Translations under genes and position numbers: made by a program
Shown: positions 44,172-52,084 of the stretch, one piece after another
Layout: every line of letters starts with the position of its first letter
Numbering within the stretch: position 1 is the stretch's first letter
Notes under the pieces: generated by a model
Databases searched by the model: none
Told to the model about the DNA's origin: nothing
What the model saw: only the letters and a program-made list of their open reading frames with translations
DNA from: Silvibacterium sp035945555
Lineage (GTDB): Bacteria > Acidobacteriota > Terriglobia > Terriglobales > Acidobacteriaceae
Assembly: GCA_035945555.1 (NCBI GenBank)
Contig: DASZAG010000131.1
Coordinates: forward strand, 1-64,000
DNA: 64,000 nt
Direction: 5' to 3'

Positions 44172-45119
44172 TCAAAAAGTCCCAGTAGAGGAGGAGTACA
44201 CAACCGCTGTTTGTGCGGCCGCGATAATCGCTTCCATTCCCCGATAGGCGAGCGTCTTGCCGAGACTCATCGGAAGATACACGATATCGCCATCCTCAAC
44301 GTTGATATCTGCTTGCTTCCCTTCCAATATGCGCTTGAGGTCGAGCGTTATTTGCTCGTGACCGCCCGGAACCGCGCGAACAAGGCGCGCCTTACTTAAA
44401 GCTGCAGCCTGATTCCATCCGCCGGCGAGGGTAAGCGCCTGCATAAGCGAGATGTGCTCATTGTTATCGATGAGAAATCCTCCCGCCTTGTTCACCGCGC
44501 CCAGGATATAGACGATCCCTGCCCTTCCCACCACGATGGTGTCGCCCGGCTGGACCACTGGATTCTCCTGGCGCCCCAGCGCTTGGGCCTTCTGGACCAG
44601 CCTGATGATCTGAGGATGCTGAGGATCCGACCTGTGGGCAATCGTGACAATCTTTCCAGCGGACGGCTGAAACCCTCCAGCCATGGCAATTACATCTAGG
44701 AGGCGCCGGTCGCCAAAGGTCGGATAGACGCCCGGCGTTCTGACTTCACCCAATATTGTGGCTCCCTGAGTCGCATACTCAACCACTGTTACGGTAACGT
44801 GCGGCTGGAGCATGATTCCCCGACCGCGCAATTGCGATTCGATGCGGCGCGCTGCTTGGTCGGCATTGAGGCCAGCGATCTGCACCTGGCCTAAAACCGG
44901 CAAATTCACCTGGCCAGCCTGGCTCACGCGCGCAGTAGGCTGAGACAACTCAGGAGTATCAAAAACTTCGACGTCCAGCACGTCGCCGGGGCCGATGACG
45001 ATCGCAGGTGCGGCCGCAGCTTCTGGCATCGATGGTTTCGTCTGGGTCAGTGCTGAGAGTCCAGGTGTTAGACATACGCACCACAGAACAGCCCAGAGGA
45101 CACTGTTAGTTTTTGCCAT
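44172..45119 (-). CDS. Polysaccharide export protein with SLBB domains (Wza-like)
   Basis: 315 residues from the ATG at 45119, which has GGAG six bases upstream; the frame extends to 45242 but overlaps the kinase gene. A signal sequence is visible (NSVLWAVLWCVCLTPGLSAL). The poly-export domain begins IGPGDVLDVEVFDTPELS and contains the typical RVSQAGQVNLPVLGQVQIAGL, cut here to its known core. SLBB domains follow (GATILGEVRTPGVYP, VYILGAVNKAGGFLID). It would form the outer-membrane or periplasmic export channel for exopolysaccharide. Its start overlaps the end of the kinase gene by 14 bases, showing translational coupling. Confidence 0.88.
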   Translation of the reverse strand: MAKTNSVLWAVLWCVCLTPGLSALTQTKPSMPEAAAAPAIVIGPGDVLDVEVFDTPELSQPTARVSQAGQVNLPVLGQVQIAGLNADQAARRIESQLRGRGIMLQPHVTVTVVEYATQGATILGEVRTPGVYPTFGDRRLLDVIAMAGGFQPSAGKIVTIAHRSDPQHPQIIRLVQKAQALGRQENPVVQPGDTIVVGRAGIVYILGAVNKAGGFLIDNNEHISLMQALTLAGGWNQAAALSKARLVRAVPGGHEQITLDLKRILEGKQADINVEDGDIVYLPMSLGKTLAYRGMEAIIAAAQTAVVYSSSTGTF

Positions 45120-47292
45120 CTGATGCTCCGTACCCTGCTCCATAGTTCGCTTTGTAGGTATAGCTGTAGCCCCGTGAGTATGTGTAGTAGTGCTCAAGGC
45201 GCAGGTCAGCATCGTTGATAACGAGTCCGGAGATGCGCGCACCCGTTCTCCGAAGCAGGTCGCGGGTCCGCAGAAGCGCCTTCTTGCGCGTGACGCCGGA
45301 GCGAACCAGAATCACAACGTTGTCAGCCAGCGGCGCAAGGCTAAGTGAGTCCGAAACAGCGAGGATCGGCGATGAATCGAGAATTACGCGGTCGTATTCG
45401 TTTCGCCACTGCTTCAATATCTCTCCCATTGTTTGCGAAGCGAGCATTTCTCCTGGATTGGGCGGGATGGGGCCGCGCGAGAGCACCCGCAAATTCGGCA
45501 AATCCGCCAACGGCTGCTCGTATGCTTCCCGTCCCGATTCGCGCGCGAGCAGGCTTGAGAGCCCCGTTCGATTGGAGAGCCCGAATTTCAAGTGCGTCGT
45601 TCCGCGGCGCAGATCCGCGTCAACCAGCAGCACCGTCTCCTTTCGCTGCGCAAAGGAGACCGCAAGATTCGCCGCGACCGTCGACTTTCCCTCTTCCGCA
45701 AAACTACTGGTCACTAACAGAACTTTGGGGTCGCGATCCACTGCGGATAGGAGTATTGCGGAACGCAAGGTGCGAAACGCCTCCGCCCCTAATGAGTGCG
45801 GGTCGGTGGTCGAAACCATGTCCGGTAGAAGCTTGCGCCCACCTGTAGCAAGCGCGGGGATCGCATCCTTTTTCGCAGGGAATCGCGGCACGACGGCCAG
45901 GCTGGGTAACTCTGAAATTGACTCGGCCTCCTCTGAGGTCCGAACAGTATCATCCATTGTCTCAAGAATAAAGGCGAGGATGAGACCGACGAGGAGTCCG
46001 CCAAGTAATCCGAAAGCAACATCAGACCGCTTTTTCGGCAATACCGGGGACGCGGGAACGGCCGCACGATCCACTACATCGACGCTATTTGAGTTCAATC
46101 CAGCGGTAACTCCGGCCTCTTGCAGCTTTAGATTCAGGGCACTATACAGAGCTGCCGCCGATTCGGCATTATGCTTCAGAACATCAAACTGAGCCGAAGA
46201 AGCGTTCTCCTCGTATGCCGTCCTCTTGAGGCTGTCCAAGCGCGACTGTAGCAACGCTTCAGTTTGCAGGGCGGTATTGTATTCATCTGCAAAGCGCTTC
46301 GTCAGATTTGTGATCTCCGCGTCGATATCCGATTGCACGCTCGCGAGCTGCCTGTCCAGCTCCACGACTTTCGGATAATCAGGCCCAAACTTGGCCTTTA
46401 ACTGTGCAGCCTGAACCATCAACTGTGCTTGCTCCTGGCGCAACGACGTCAAGACCGTGCCCGGTGCTACCGAGATGAGTAACTCGGGGTTCCGGGTGAG
46501 AGCCATCTTGTAACGAGCCTCTTTCACAATGCGATCAGCCTTCGCCTCGGCAAGTTGCTGATTCACAGTCGTCAAGCTATCTGTGACAAGACTGCCGCCT
46601 TGGCCGTCGGTAGGAAGAAGATTGTGCTTCTGAACGTAATCAGCGAGGTCTTTCTGATCATTGTCGACTTGTTGCTTTAGTCCCGTGAGTTGCCCGGATA
46701 GCCAATCCGAAACACGCTTTGTCCCTTCATAACGGGCCCGTAGATCGCGCTCGATGTATGCGTCGACGATTGCGTTTGCGGCGTTCTTCGCCAAGCCCGG
46801 ATCGGCGTTTTCGAAGCTCACATCCACCAGATCGGTATTTGGCACCACGCTAATCGATGTCGCACCCTGAAACTCATGGATCAGGTCCGCGCGCTGCTGG
46901 GGGGTCAATTGGCCGTTATAAGGGCTTTTTTTGAATATGTCGGAGAATGGAGCCTTATGGTACAGATCCAGGTTGTTAATCGCGTCCAGTGCGACCGTGT
47001 CGCTGCGCATGATCTCCACCTGCGTCTGGAGCAGTTCGTCCGGGTCTACATAGGCGCCGCTCTGCTGAATCAGGCTTTCGATACCGATATTTGCGGTTCG
47101 GCCAACATCGACGTTCACCCGCGCGGTTGCCTCATATTCAGGAACCGCTGTCTCAGCGCGAAACACTCCTATAACGATTCCTGCGAGCGCTGCGATCAGG
47201 ATGATCCACTTGCGCTTGAACAGGATCTTTCCCATATCCGTCGGGGTAATCGTCGGAGATGACGGCGCGAAGCTCCCCTTCGGAACTTCCAA
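45106..47292 (-). CDS. Chain-length determinant/bacterial tyrosine autokinase (Wzc/EpsG-type)
   Basis: 728 residues. The start is taken as TTG at 47292 because AAAGGAG stands five bases upstream; an ATG at 47328 has no proper ribosome site. A Wzz domain opens with one membrane span (about 29-46, WIILIAALAGIVIGVF) and ends after long coiled-coil segments in a second span (VAFGLLGGLLVGLILAF) preceded by the P-x-x-P-x-x-P motif (AAVPASPVLPKKR). The kinase domain has Walker A SSFAEEGKSTVAANLA, Walker A' LLVDADLRR and Walker B YDRVILDSSP. A Tyr-rich tail (HYYTYSRGYSYTYKANYGAGYG, abbreviated to its pattern) is the autophosphorylation cluster. It controls polymer length and export with the SLBB protein. 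First gene of the cluster. Confidence 0.9.
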   Translation of the reverse strand: MEVPKGSFAPSSPTITPTDMGKILFKRKWIILIAALAGIVIGVFRAETAVPEYEATARVNVDVGRTANIGIESLIQQSGAYVDPDELLQTQVEIMRSDTVALDAINNLDLYHKAPFSDIFKKSPYNGQLTPQQRADLIHEFQGATSISVVPNTDLVDVSFENADPGLAKNAANAIVDAYIERDLRARYEGTKRVSDWLSGQLTGLKQQVDNDQKDLADYVQKHNLLPTDGQGGSLVTDSLTTVNQQLAEAKADRIVKEARYKMALTRNPELLISVAPGTVLTSLRQEQAQLMVQAAQLKAKFGPDYPKVVELDRQLASVQSDIDAEITNLTKRFADEYNTALQTEALLQSRLDSLKRTAYEENASSAQFDVLKHNAESAAALYSALNLKLQEAGVTAGLNSNSVDVVDRAAVPASPVLPKKRSDVAFGLLGGLLVGLILAFILETMDDTVRTSEEAESISELPSLAVVPRFPAKKDAIPALATGGRKLLPDMVSTTDPHSLGAEAFRTLRSAILLSAVDRDPKVLLVTSSFAEEGKSTVAANLAVSFAQRKETVLLVDADLRRGTTHLKFGLSNRTGLSSLLARESGREAYEQPLADLPNLRVLSRGPIPPNPGEMLASQTMGEILKQWRNEYDRVILDSSPILAVSDSLSLAPLADNVVILVRSGVTRKKALLRTRDLLRRTGARISGLVINDADLRLEHYYTYSRGYSYTYKANYGAGYGASDGKN

Positions 47293-47441
47293 CTGAACTC
47301 CTTTGGGAGGATTCAACCACCCTTGCATCCTTCGAGGTACTCCTTGTGCCGATCAAGTCAACGCGCACCGCTCCGAGGCCGGGAAGCCTCCGGATATCCC
47401 TGGCTTTTCTGACCGCCTGGAACATGGGAGAGTGTGTTACG

Positions 47442-47470
47442 AGTGTAACGGACTGAACAGAGCCGGGCAA
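47442..47470 (-). promoter_or_regulatory. Candidate promoter of the exopolysaccharide operon with an overlapping inverted repeat
   Basis: On the minus strand TTGCCC (47470-47465) and TACACT (47447-47442) are separated by 17 bases, a fair sigma-70 match. An inverted repeat GTTAC-N4-GTAAC (47436-47449) overlaps the -10 element, so a repressor could block it. The leader to the kinase start would be about 140 bases. Confidence 0.4.
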
Positions 47471-47533
47471 TCGGAAACTCGTAATAACATTGTCCCAAAT
47501 CACATCAGGGAAACTCCCGCTCGTCATGCTCTA

Positions 47534-47560
47534 AGCTCTCCTGATAATTACTGGAGAGCT
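47534..47560. other. Inverted repeat between rhodanese and kinase genes
   Basis: AGCTCTCC and GGAGAGCT, eight-base perfect arms around an 11-base AT-rich spacer. It lies 11 bases after the rhodanese stop. No U-run follows, so it may be a protein-binding site or a weak terminator. Confidence 0.4.
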
Positions 47561-47570
47561 AATATCCAAA

Positions 47571-47903
47571 TTAATATCTGGGAATCGACGGATCAATTTC
47601 TGCTGACCATGCATCGATACCGCTCCGCAATGATTGCGCCTGCTCAAATCCCTGCTCCCTGAGCCACGCGGTAACGCTCATCGATCGGACTCCATGATGG
47701 CAAATAGCAATTATCCGGGACTCTGGATCAAGTTCGTGATTCGCTCGCTCCGGAACATCCCCCATAGGCATCGAAACGCTTCCCTTGATATGTCCCTCTT
47801 CGTACTCCCAGGGCTCGCGCACATCCAGCAAAACACAGCTGTTTCCTTCGTCGACGCTCAACAGGTCTCGCAACTCGTTCAATGAAATCTCATAATTCAG
47901 CAT
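47571..47903 (-). CDS. Rhodanese-like domain protein (single domain)
   Basis: 110 residues from the ATG at 47903; the frame extends upstream but without recognisable content, and the rhodanese domain begins at LNELRDLL. The active-site loop is CHHGVRS with Cys68, plus VLLDVREPWEYEEGHIKGS and FEQAQSLRSGIDAWS. It has all residues for sulfur transfer from a donor to a nucleophile in the cytoplasm. It resembles small GlpE/PspE-like or MoeB-associated rhodaneses. It is divergent from the NtrC-type regulator (109-base gap) and upstream of the exopolysaccharide genes; a link to either is not evident. Confidence 0.87.
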   Translation of the reverse strand: MLNYEISLNELRDLLSVDEGNSCVLLDVREPWEYEEGHIKGSVSMPMGDVPERANHELDPESRIIAICHHGVRSMSVTAWLREQGFEQAQSLRSGIDAWSAEIDPSIPRY

Positions 47904-48011
47904 ACGAGTCCAGAATACAGGTTTGTGCCAGGAAAATGGGCCCTTCCTTCGATCGCAATCCCTGTCGAAGTGCCCTGCTCGCGTGATACAAGAGAAACAG
48001 CCCCTATTGTT

Positions 48012-49415
48012 ATGGTTAACCAGGAAAAAGTCCTGATTGTGGAAGATGAACCCCACGCATTGACCGGCCTTGCCGAGCTCATCGCTGGTTGGGGATACCG
48101 TACCGAGACTGCACGCGACGGTGTTGAAGCGCTGGAAAAGGCACTTGTCTTCCAGCCGGGCATCGTTGTCACTGATCTCAAAATGCCCCGCATGGACGGG
48201 CTGGATCTTCTCGAGCGTCTTGGGGAACTGCGGCAGAATCAGGCGGTTGTGGTGCTCACGGCGCAAGGTTCGATTCAGGCGGCCGTCGACGCCATGAAAC
48301 TGGGTGCTTACGACTTTATCCAGAAGCCTGTGGATGCGGTGCGGCTGCGCCAAATCCTGTCCAACGCCACCCGGCAGCGCGAAACCGAGCAGGAGTTGGA
48401 AGTAACGCGCCGCAAGTTGCGCGATGCCGGGGTTCTCGGTGCGCTAGTCGGCTCCTCGAAGAAAATGCAGGAGATATTCGCGCTGATCGAACGCATTGCG
48501 CCGTCAAATGTTTCCGTGCTGATTACGGGCGAAAGCGGCACCGGCAAGGAATTAGTGGCTCGCACTCTGCATTCTCTCAGCCCACGCAAGGCGCGCCCCT
48601 TTGTCGCTGTAAACTGCGCAGCGATTCCGGAAACTCTGATTGAAAGCGAAATTTTCGGCCACGAGAAAGGCGCGTTCACCGGCGCTATGGAGCGCCGGGC
48701 AGGGTGCTTTGAGCTTGCGGAAGAAGGCACGCTGCTCCTCGACGAAATCGGCGAGATGCCCATCGGTACGCAGGCCAAGCTGTTGCGAGTTCTGGAGGAA
48801 CGAACGTTGCGACGCCTGGGCAGCAAGGTTGAATCGCCAGTGGACGTCCGGGTGCTGGCTGCAACTAATAAAGACCCCTCAGTGGCCGTGGGCGACGGAC
48901 ATTTGCGAGCAGATCTCTTCTACCGCCTGAACGTTTTTAACATTCACATGCCTCCGTTGCGTGACCACAAGGAAGACATTCCGCTGATCGTTGATTCGAT
49001 GATCGACGACATGAACCGCAAGCACGACCGCCACATTACGGGTATGGACAGCGGCATGATGCAGCAGCTGATGATGAGCAGCTGGCCCGGCAATGTGCGC
49101 GAACTCCGCAACACCATCGAGCGAGCGGTGGTCCTGGCGGGTGAGGGGCTGCTGGAAGCGCACCATTTGCCACCCGGTTTCGGGGCGGCTGCGACCGTCA
49201 GAGCAACTGAAACTCCCTTGCAGGAAAATGCTATTCGGGTAGAGGTTGGGTCTACAATTGACGATGCCGAGAGGCTGCTGATCCTTAAGACTCTGGAGTC
49301 GCACGGAAATAACAAAACACGCGCCGCCGAGACGCTGGGAATCAGTCTGAAAACGCTGCACAATAAGTTAAAGGAGTACGGGAATTCGGTTTCCGATGCT
49401 GTCGAAGAGCAGTAA
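48012..49415 (+). CDS. NtrC-family sigma-54-dependent response regulator
   Basis: 467 residues from the ATG at 48012; an upstream frame to 47925 lacks family features. Receiver domain about 5-120 with phosphoacceptor Asp55 (VVTDLKMPRMDG) and Lys105 (DFIQKPVD). AAA+ domain about 143-385: Walker A GESGTGKE (173-180), the sigma-54-contacting GAFTGA (220-225), Walker B LLLDEIGEMP. A Fis-type HTH closes the protein (NNKTRAAETLGISLKTLHNKL). It should activate transcription from sigma-54 promoters after phosphorylation by the histidine kinase encoded 73 bases downstream. Its target genes are not obvious here. Confidence 0.93.
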   Translation: MVNQEKVLIVEDEPHALTGLAELIAGWGYRTETARDGVEALEKALVFQPGIVVTDLKMPRMDGLDLLERLGELRQNQAVVVLTAQGSIQAAVDAMKLGAYDFIQKPVDAVRLRQILSNATRQRETEQELEVTRRKLRDAGVLGALVGSSKKMQEIFALIERIAPSNVSVLITGESGTGKELVARTLHSLSPRKARPFVAVNCAAIPETLIESEIFGHEKGAFTGAMERRAGCFELAEEGTLLLDEIGEMPIGTQAKLLRVLEERTLRRLGSKVESPVDVRVLAATNKDPSVAVGDGHLRADLFYRLNVFNIHMPPLRDHKEDIPLIVDSMIDDMNRKHDRHITGMDSGMMQQLMMSSWPGNVRELRNTIERAVVLAGEGLLEAHHLPPGFGAAATVRATETPLQENAIRVEVGSTIDDAERLLILKTLESHGNNKTRAAETLGISLKTLHNKLKEYGNSVSDAVEEQ

Positions 49416-49488
49416 GGAACTCCCCGTCGGGCCCCGGTCGCCGCATTGCTGTACTTGCTCTGCCGTTTATGTTTCGCTGTCACCCTGA

Positions 49489-51435
49489 ATGCGCTTGAAG
49501 ACCAAACTCGCAGCGGCCATCACCGGACTGGTGTTTGTGGTGGTGTTTGTCCTCTCCTGGCTTTACATTAGCCAGTTGCTGCAGCAGCACATTGAGCAAT
49601 CCTATCTTGCCAGTGACATCATCGCGCACCAGCTTCTGTTCACCACGCACGAGGCGTTGGACAACGGCTTGAAGGAACAGACCATTGATCTCAACGATCC
49701 GGCTTCAGTGCGTGCCGCCGTCGCTTCCGCGCTACGCAATGATCACGCCCTGAATTCGTTCATCAATTCGGTCATCACCTACCAGCCTACTGTTCTCGAC
49801 ATCGCCATTGCAGACCGCAACGGCCGAGGCTTGCTCACGGCGCCCGATCCGTCGCTTGAAGACCAGAAGCTGCCTACTCGGCCAGAGTACGCAACTCTGC
49901 GCAAGAATTCGCTTATCGATACGCTCGAAATCGTTTTCGGCCCTCCCCGTGTGTACAACGTCTCTCTCGAACTGACCCGCGACGGGCAGGCATTCCTCAA
50001 CATACGCATCGGCATCCGCACCACCTTCCTTGAACATGCGTTGCGCCCCTGGCTGATCGAGGCTTTGACCTTTGCAGGTTTGGCAATATTGCTCTCTATC
50101 GTCGCTGCCGCCTTCGTGGCAAACCTTGCGTTGGCTCCAATAGCTCAAATCAGTGAACGACTCGACGCCTTACAGGCTGAAGCGGAAGCAGCAGCCGCGA
50201 CTGCCCTTGAATCCGCACCTGAACCCTCAGCCGAGTCTTCTGACACTGTTGTGCAGGTTTCGCACAAAATTGAACGGCTGGGCCGTCGCATGCGCAACGT
50301 TGAGGAGGTCTTTTCGGCCCTCAAGGAAAATCTGGACCAGATTCTCTCGAACTTGCAGGACGGCATGATGCTTTTCACCCGGGATGCGCGAGCCATTCTA
50401 GTTTCCCGCTCGGTGGAGCGCTTCCTTAACATCGACCGCGACCAGATTCTCGGCGCGCCGGTAAAGGAGATTTTCGACCGACGCACGGTCCTGGGCCGCA
50501 CTGTGAGGCATGCGTTTGATGCAGGAGTTTCAATTGTTCAGGAAGAGCTGACAACCGAGTCAGGCCGTCGCCTGGAGATTTCCCTTGACTTTATCCATGA
50601 AAACCATGACTCCGATCAGAGCCAGTCTCTCGGCGCCCTCCTCACGCTGCATGACCTCGAATCCGTGCGTGAAATTGAGAGTGAACTGGAAGTATCGCGG
50701 CGCATGGCTGCCATAGGGCGGCTTACTTCCGGCGTTGGCCACGAAGTCAAAAACCCCATCAACGCGATTGTGGTTCATCTGGAACTGCTTCGCAGCAAGA
50801 TGACCGGCGACAGCGGCGCCGAACGGCACCTTGAGATTATCCAGAGCGAAATTCACCGCCTCGACAGAGTGGTCCAAACGCTGGTGGATTTCTCGCGCCC
50901 TGTGGAGCTGCAGTTGAAAGACCAAGACCTCAGGAGCATCATCTGGAGCGTGCTCATGCTGTCCTCCGCGGAAATGGAGACGAGAAGGATCAACGTGATC
51001 AGTGATCTACCGGACCACGTTGTCAATGTGCGGGTGGATGCCGACCTCCTCAAACAGGCATTGCTTAACGTCGTGCTGAACGGAGCGCAGGCCATGACCA
51101 ATGGCGGAGAACTGTCTGTTCGTCTCACGGAGGATGCACGCGCCGCCGTCGTGAAGATCGAAGACCACGGAGAAGGAATTCCCAGTGAAATTCGGGACCG
51201 TATTTTTGACCTTTACTTCACCACCAAGCGGGGAGGCAGCGGCATCGGGTTGGCAATGACGTATCGAATCATACAACTGCATCACGGTCAGCTTGACGTA
51301 GAATCGAAGGTGGGAAAAGGCTCTACGTTCACTTTGCGCATTCCGGTCGTCCCCACTTCGGAACCGGAAGCCAGATCTGGGCTGCGCGGCCCGGAGAACG
51401 AGAAAGCAGGGTCTTTGAGGGGTTTCGGCGAATGA
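49489..51435 (+). CDS. Membrane sensor histidine kinase (NtrB-like)
   Basis: 648 residues. Membrane span 1 at about 8-28 (AAITGLVFVVVFVLSWLYI), an extracytoplasmic sensor region to about 187, span 2 at about 190-213, then a HAMP-like region and an Ala/Glu/Ser-rich linker. A PAS domain covers about 275-395. The dimerisation domain contains His418 in SGVGHEVKNPIN, and the ATPase domain has EDHGEGIPSEIRDRIFDLYF and the G2 box KRGGSGIGLAMTY. It is the likely partner of the response regulator just upstream. Its stop overlaps the ATG of the lipoprotein gene (ATGA). Confidence 0.92.
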   Translation: MRLKTKLAAAITGLVFVVVFVLSWLYISQLLQQHIEQSYLASDIIAHQLLFTTHEALDNGLKEQTIDLNDPASVRAAVASALRNDHALNSFINSVITYQPTVLDIAIADRNGRGLLTAPDPSLEDQKLPTRPEYATLRKNSLIDTLEIVFGPPRVYNVSLELTRDGQAFLNIRIGIRTTFLEHALRPWLIEALTFAGLAILLSIVAAAFVANLALAPIAQISERLDALQAEAEAAAATALESAPEPSAESSDTVVQVSHKIERLGRRMRNVEEVFSALKENLDQILSNLQDGMMLFTRDARAILVSRSVERFLNIDRDQILGAPVKEIFDRRTVLGRTVRHAFDAGVSIVQEELTTESGRRLEISLDFIHENHDSDQSQSLGALLTLHDLESVREIESELEVSRRMAAIGRLTSGVGHEVKNPINAIVVHLELLRSKMTGDSGAERHLEIIQSEIHRLDRVVQTLVDFSRPVELQLKDQDLRSIIWSVLMLSSAEMETRRINVISDLPDHVVNVRVDADLLKQALLNVVLNGAQAMTNGGELSVRLTEDARAAVVKIEDHGEGIPSEIRDRIFDLYFTTKRGGSGIGLAMTYRIIQLHHGQLDVESKVGKGSTFTLRIPVVPTSEPEARSGLRGPENEKAGSLRGFGE

Positions 51436-52034
51436 ATTCCGCGAGCAAGACAGCGGCGCTGCTCCTGCTCACCGTTTTCCTCGCGGGATGCAGGCACAGA
51501 ACCAGAGCTACACTTGCGCCTGAATCTCTGGCGCCGGTGCTGCCTGTCTCTGATCTGGCCAACAATACGCCTCCCGACGTGCCTCCTGCACAATTGCCGC
51601 AAATTAACCCTCCCCCACCCAGGTCATCGGCTCGGGAGGAAAAGCCCAAGCCGCCCAAGCACGTCTACCGCAAGCCGCGTCACACCACGATTGAGCCGAG
51701 TCCCGTCGAGACTCCAACGACGAGCCAAGTTCCGACGGAACAGGCCGCGACCGCCATGCCGACGGAAATCTCTCCGATCGGGCAGCTCTCTCCTGCTGGC
51801 GACAGCTCCAACGTGCCGCGCCGTAAGCAGATTCTGGACGAGATCGACTCGACTCAAAAGGGGCTGGAAAACGTCACGAAGCGCCCCTTGAGCAAGGAAG
51901 AGCAGGCCACAGTCGCACAGATAAAGACATTTCTCGAGAAGGCTAAGACCGCTCTAAATCAGGCCGACCTCGACGGCGCCCACACACTGGTGACTAAGGC
52001 CAGAGTGCTGCTCGATGAAATCGCAAAATCATAG
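51432..52034 (+). CDS. Lipoprotein of unknown function
   Basis: 200 residues; its ATG overlaps the histidine kinase stop by four bases (ATGA), a strong sign of translational coupling. The N-terminus has a lipobox, LLLLTVFLAGC (cysteine at about residue 20), so it should be lipid-anchored. The middle is Pro/Ala/Thr-rich (INPPPPRSSAREEKPKPPK) and presumably extended. The C-terminus (about 125-200) is helical: RKQILDEIDSTQKGLENVTK, then a segment with repeated Ala/Lys/Leu heptads (FLEKAKTALNQADLDGAHTL). It could sense envelope or wall status for the kinase; no known domain supports this. Confidence 0.75.
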   Translation: MNSASKTAALLLLTVFLAGCRHRTRATLAPESLAPVLPVSDLANNTPPDVPPAQLPQINPPPPRSSAREEKPKPPKHVYRKPRHTTIEPSPVETPTTSQVPTEQAATAMPTEISPIGQLSPAGDSSNVPRRKQILDEIDSTQKGLENVTKRPLSKEEQATVAQIKTFLEKAKTALNQADLDGAHTLVTKARVLLDEIAKS

Positions 52035-52084
52035 CCAAGCCAACTTCAAGCCTTACCCCTCATCAGCTAAACTTTATCCATCGC

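Noticed and set aside
45215..46192. A 325-residue plus-strand open frame
   Set aside because: It lies wholly antisense to the tyrosine kinase gene, is Arg/Ser/Ala-rich, has no ribosome site or domain, and is the usual shadow of a GC-rich coding region.
47153..47527. A minus-strand frame overlapping the kinase 5' end (SFPDVIWDNVITSF near its start)
   Set aside because: It runs out of frame into the kinase gene, has no recognised domain and overlaps the candidate promoter. It might be a remnant, but there is no support.
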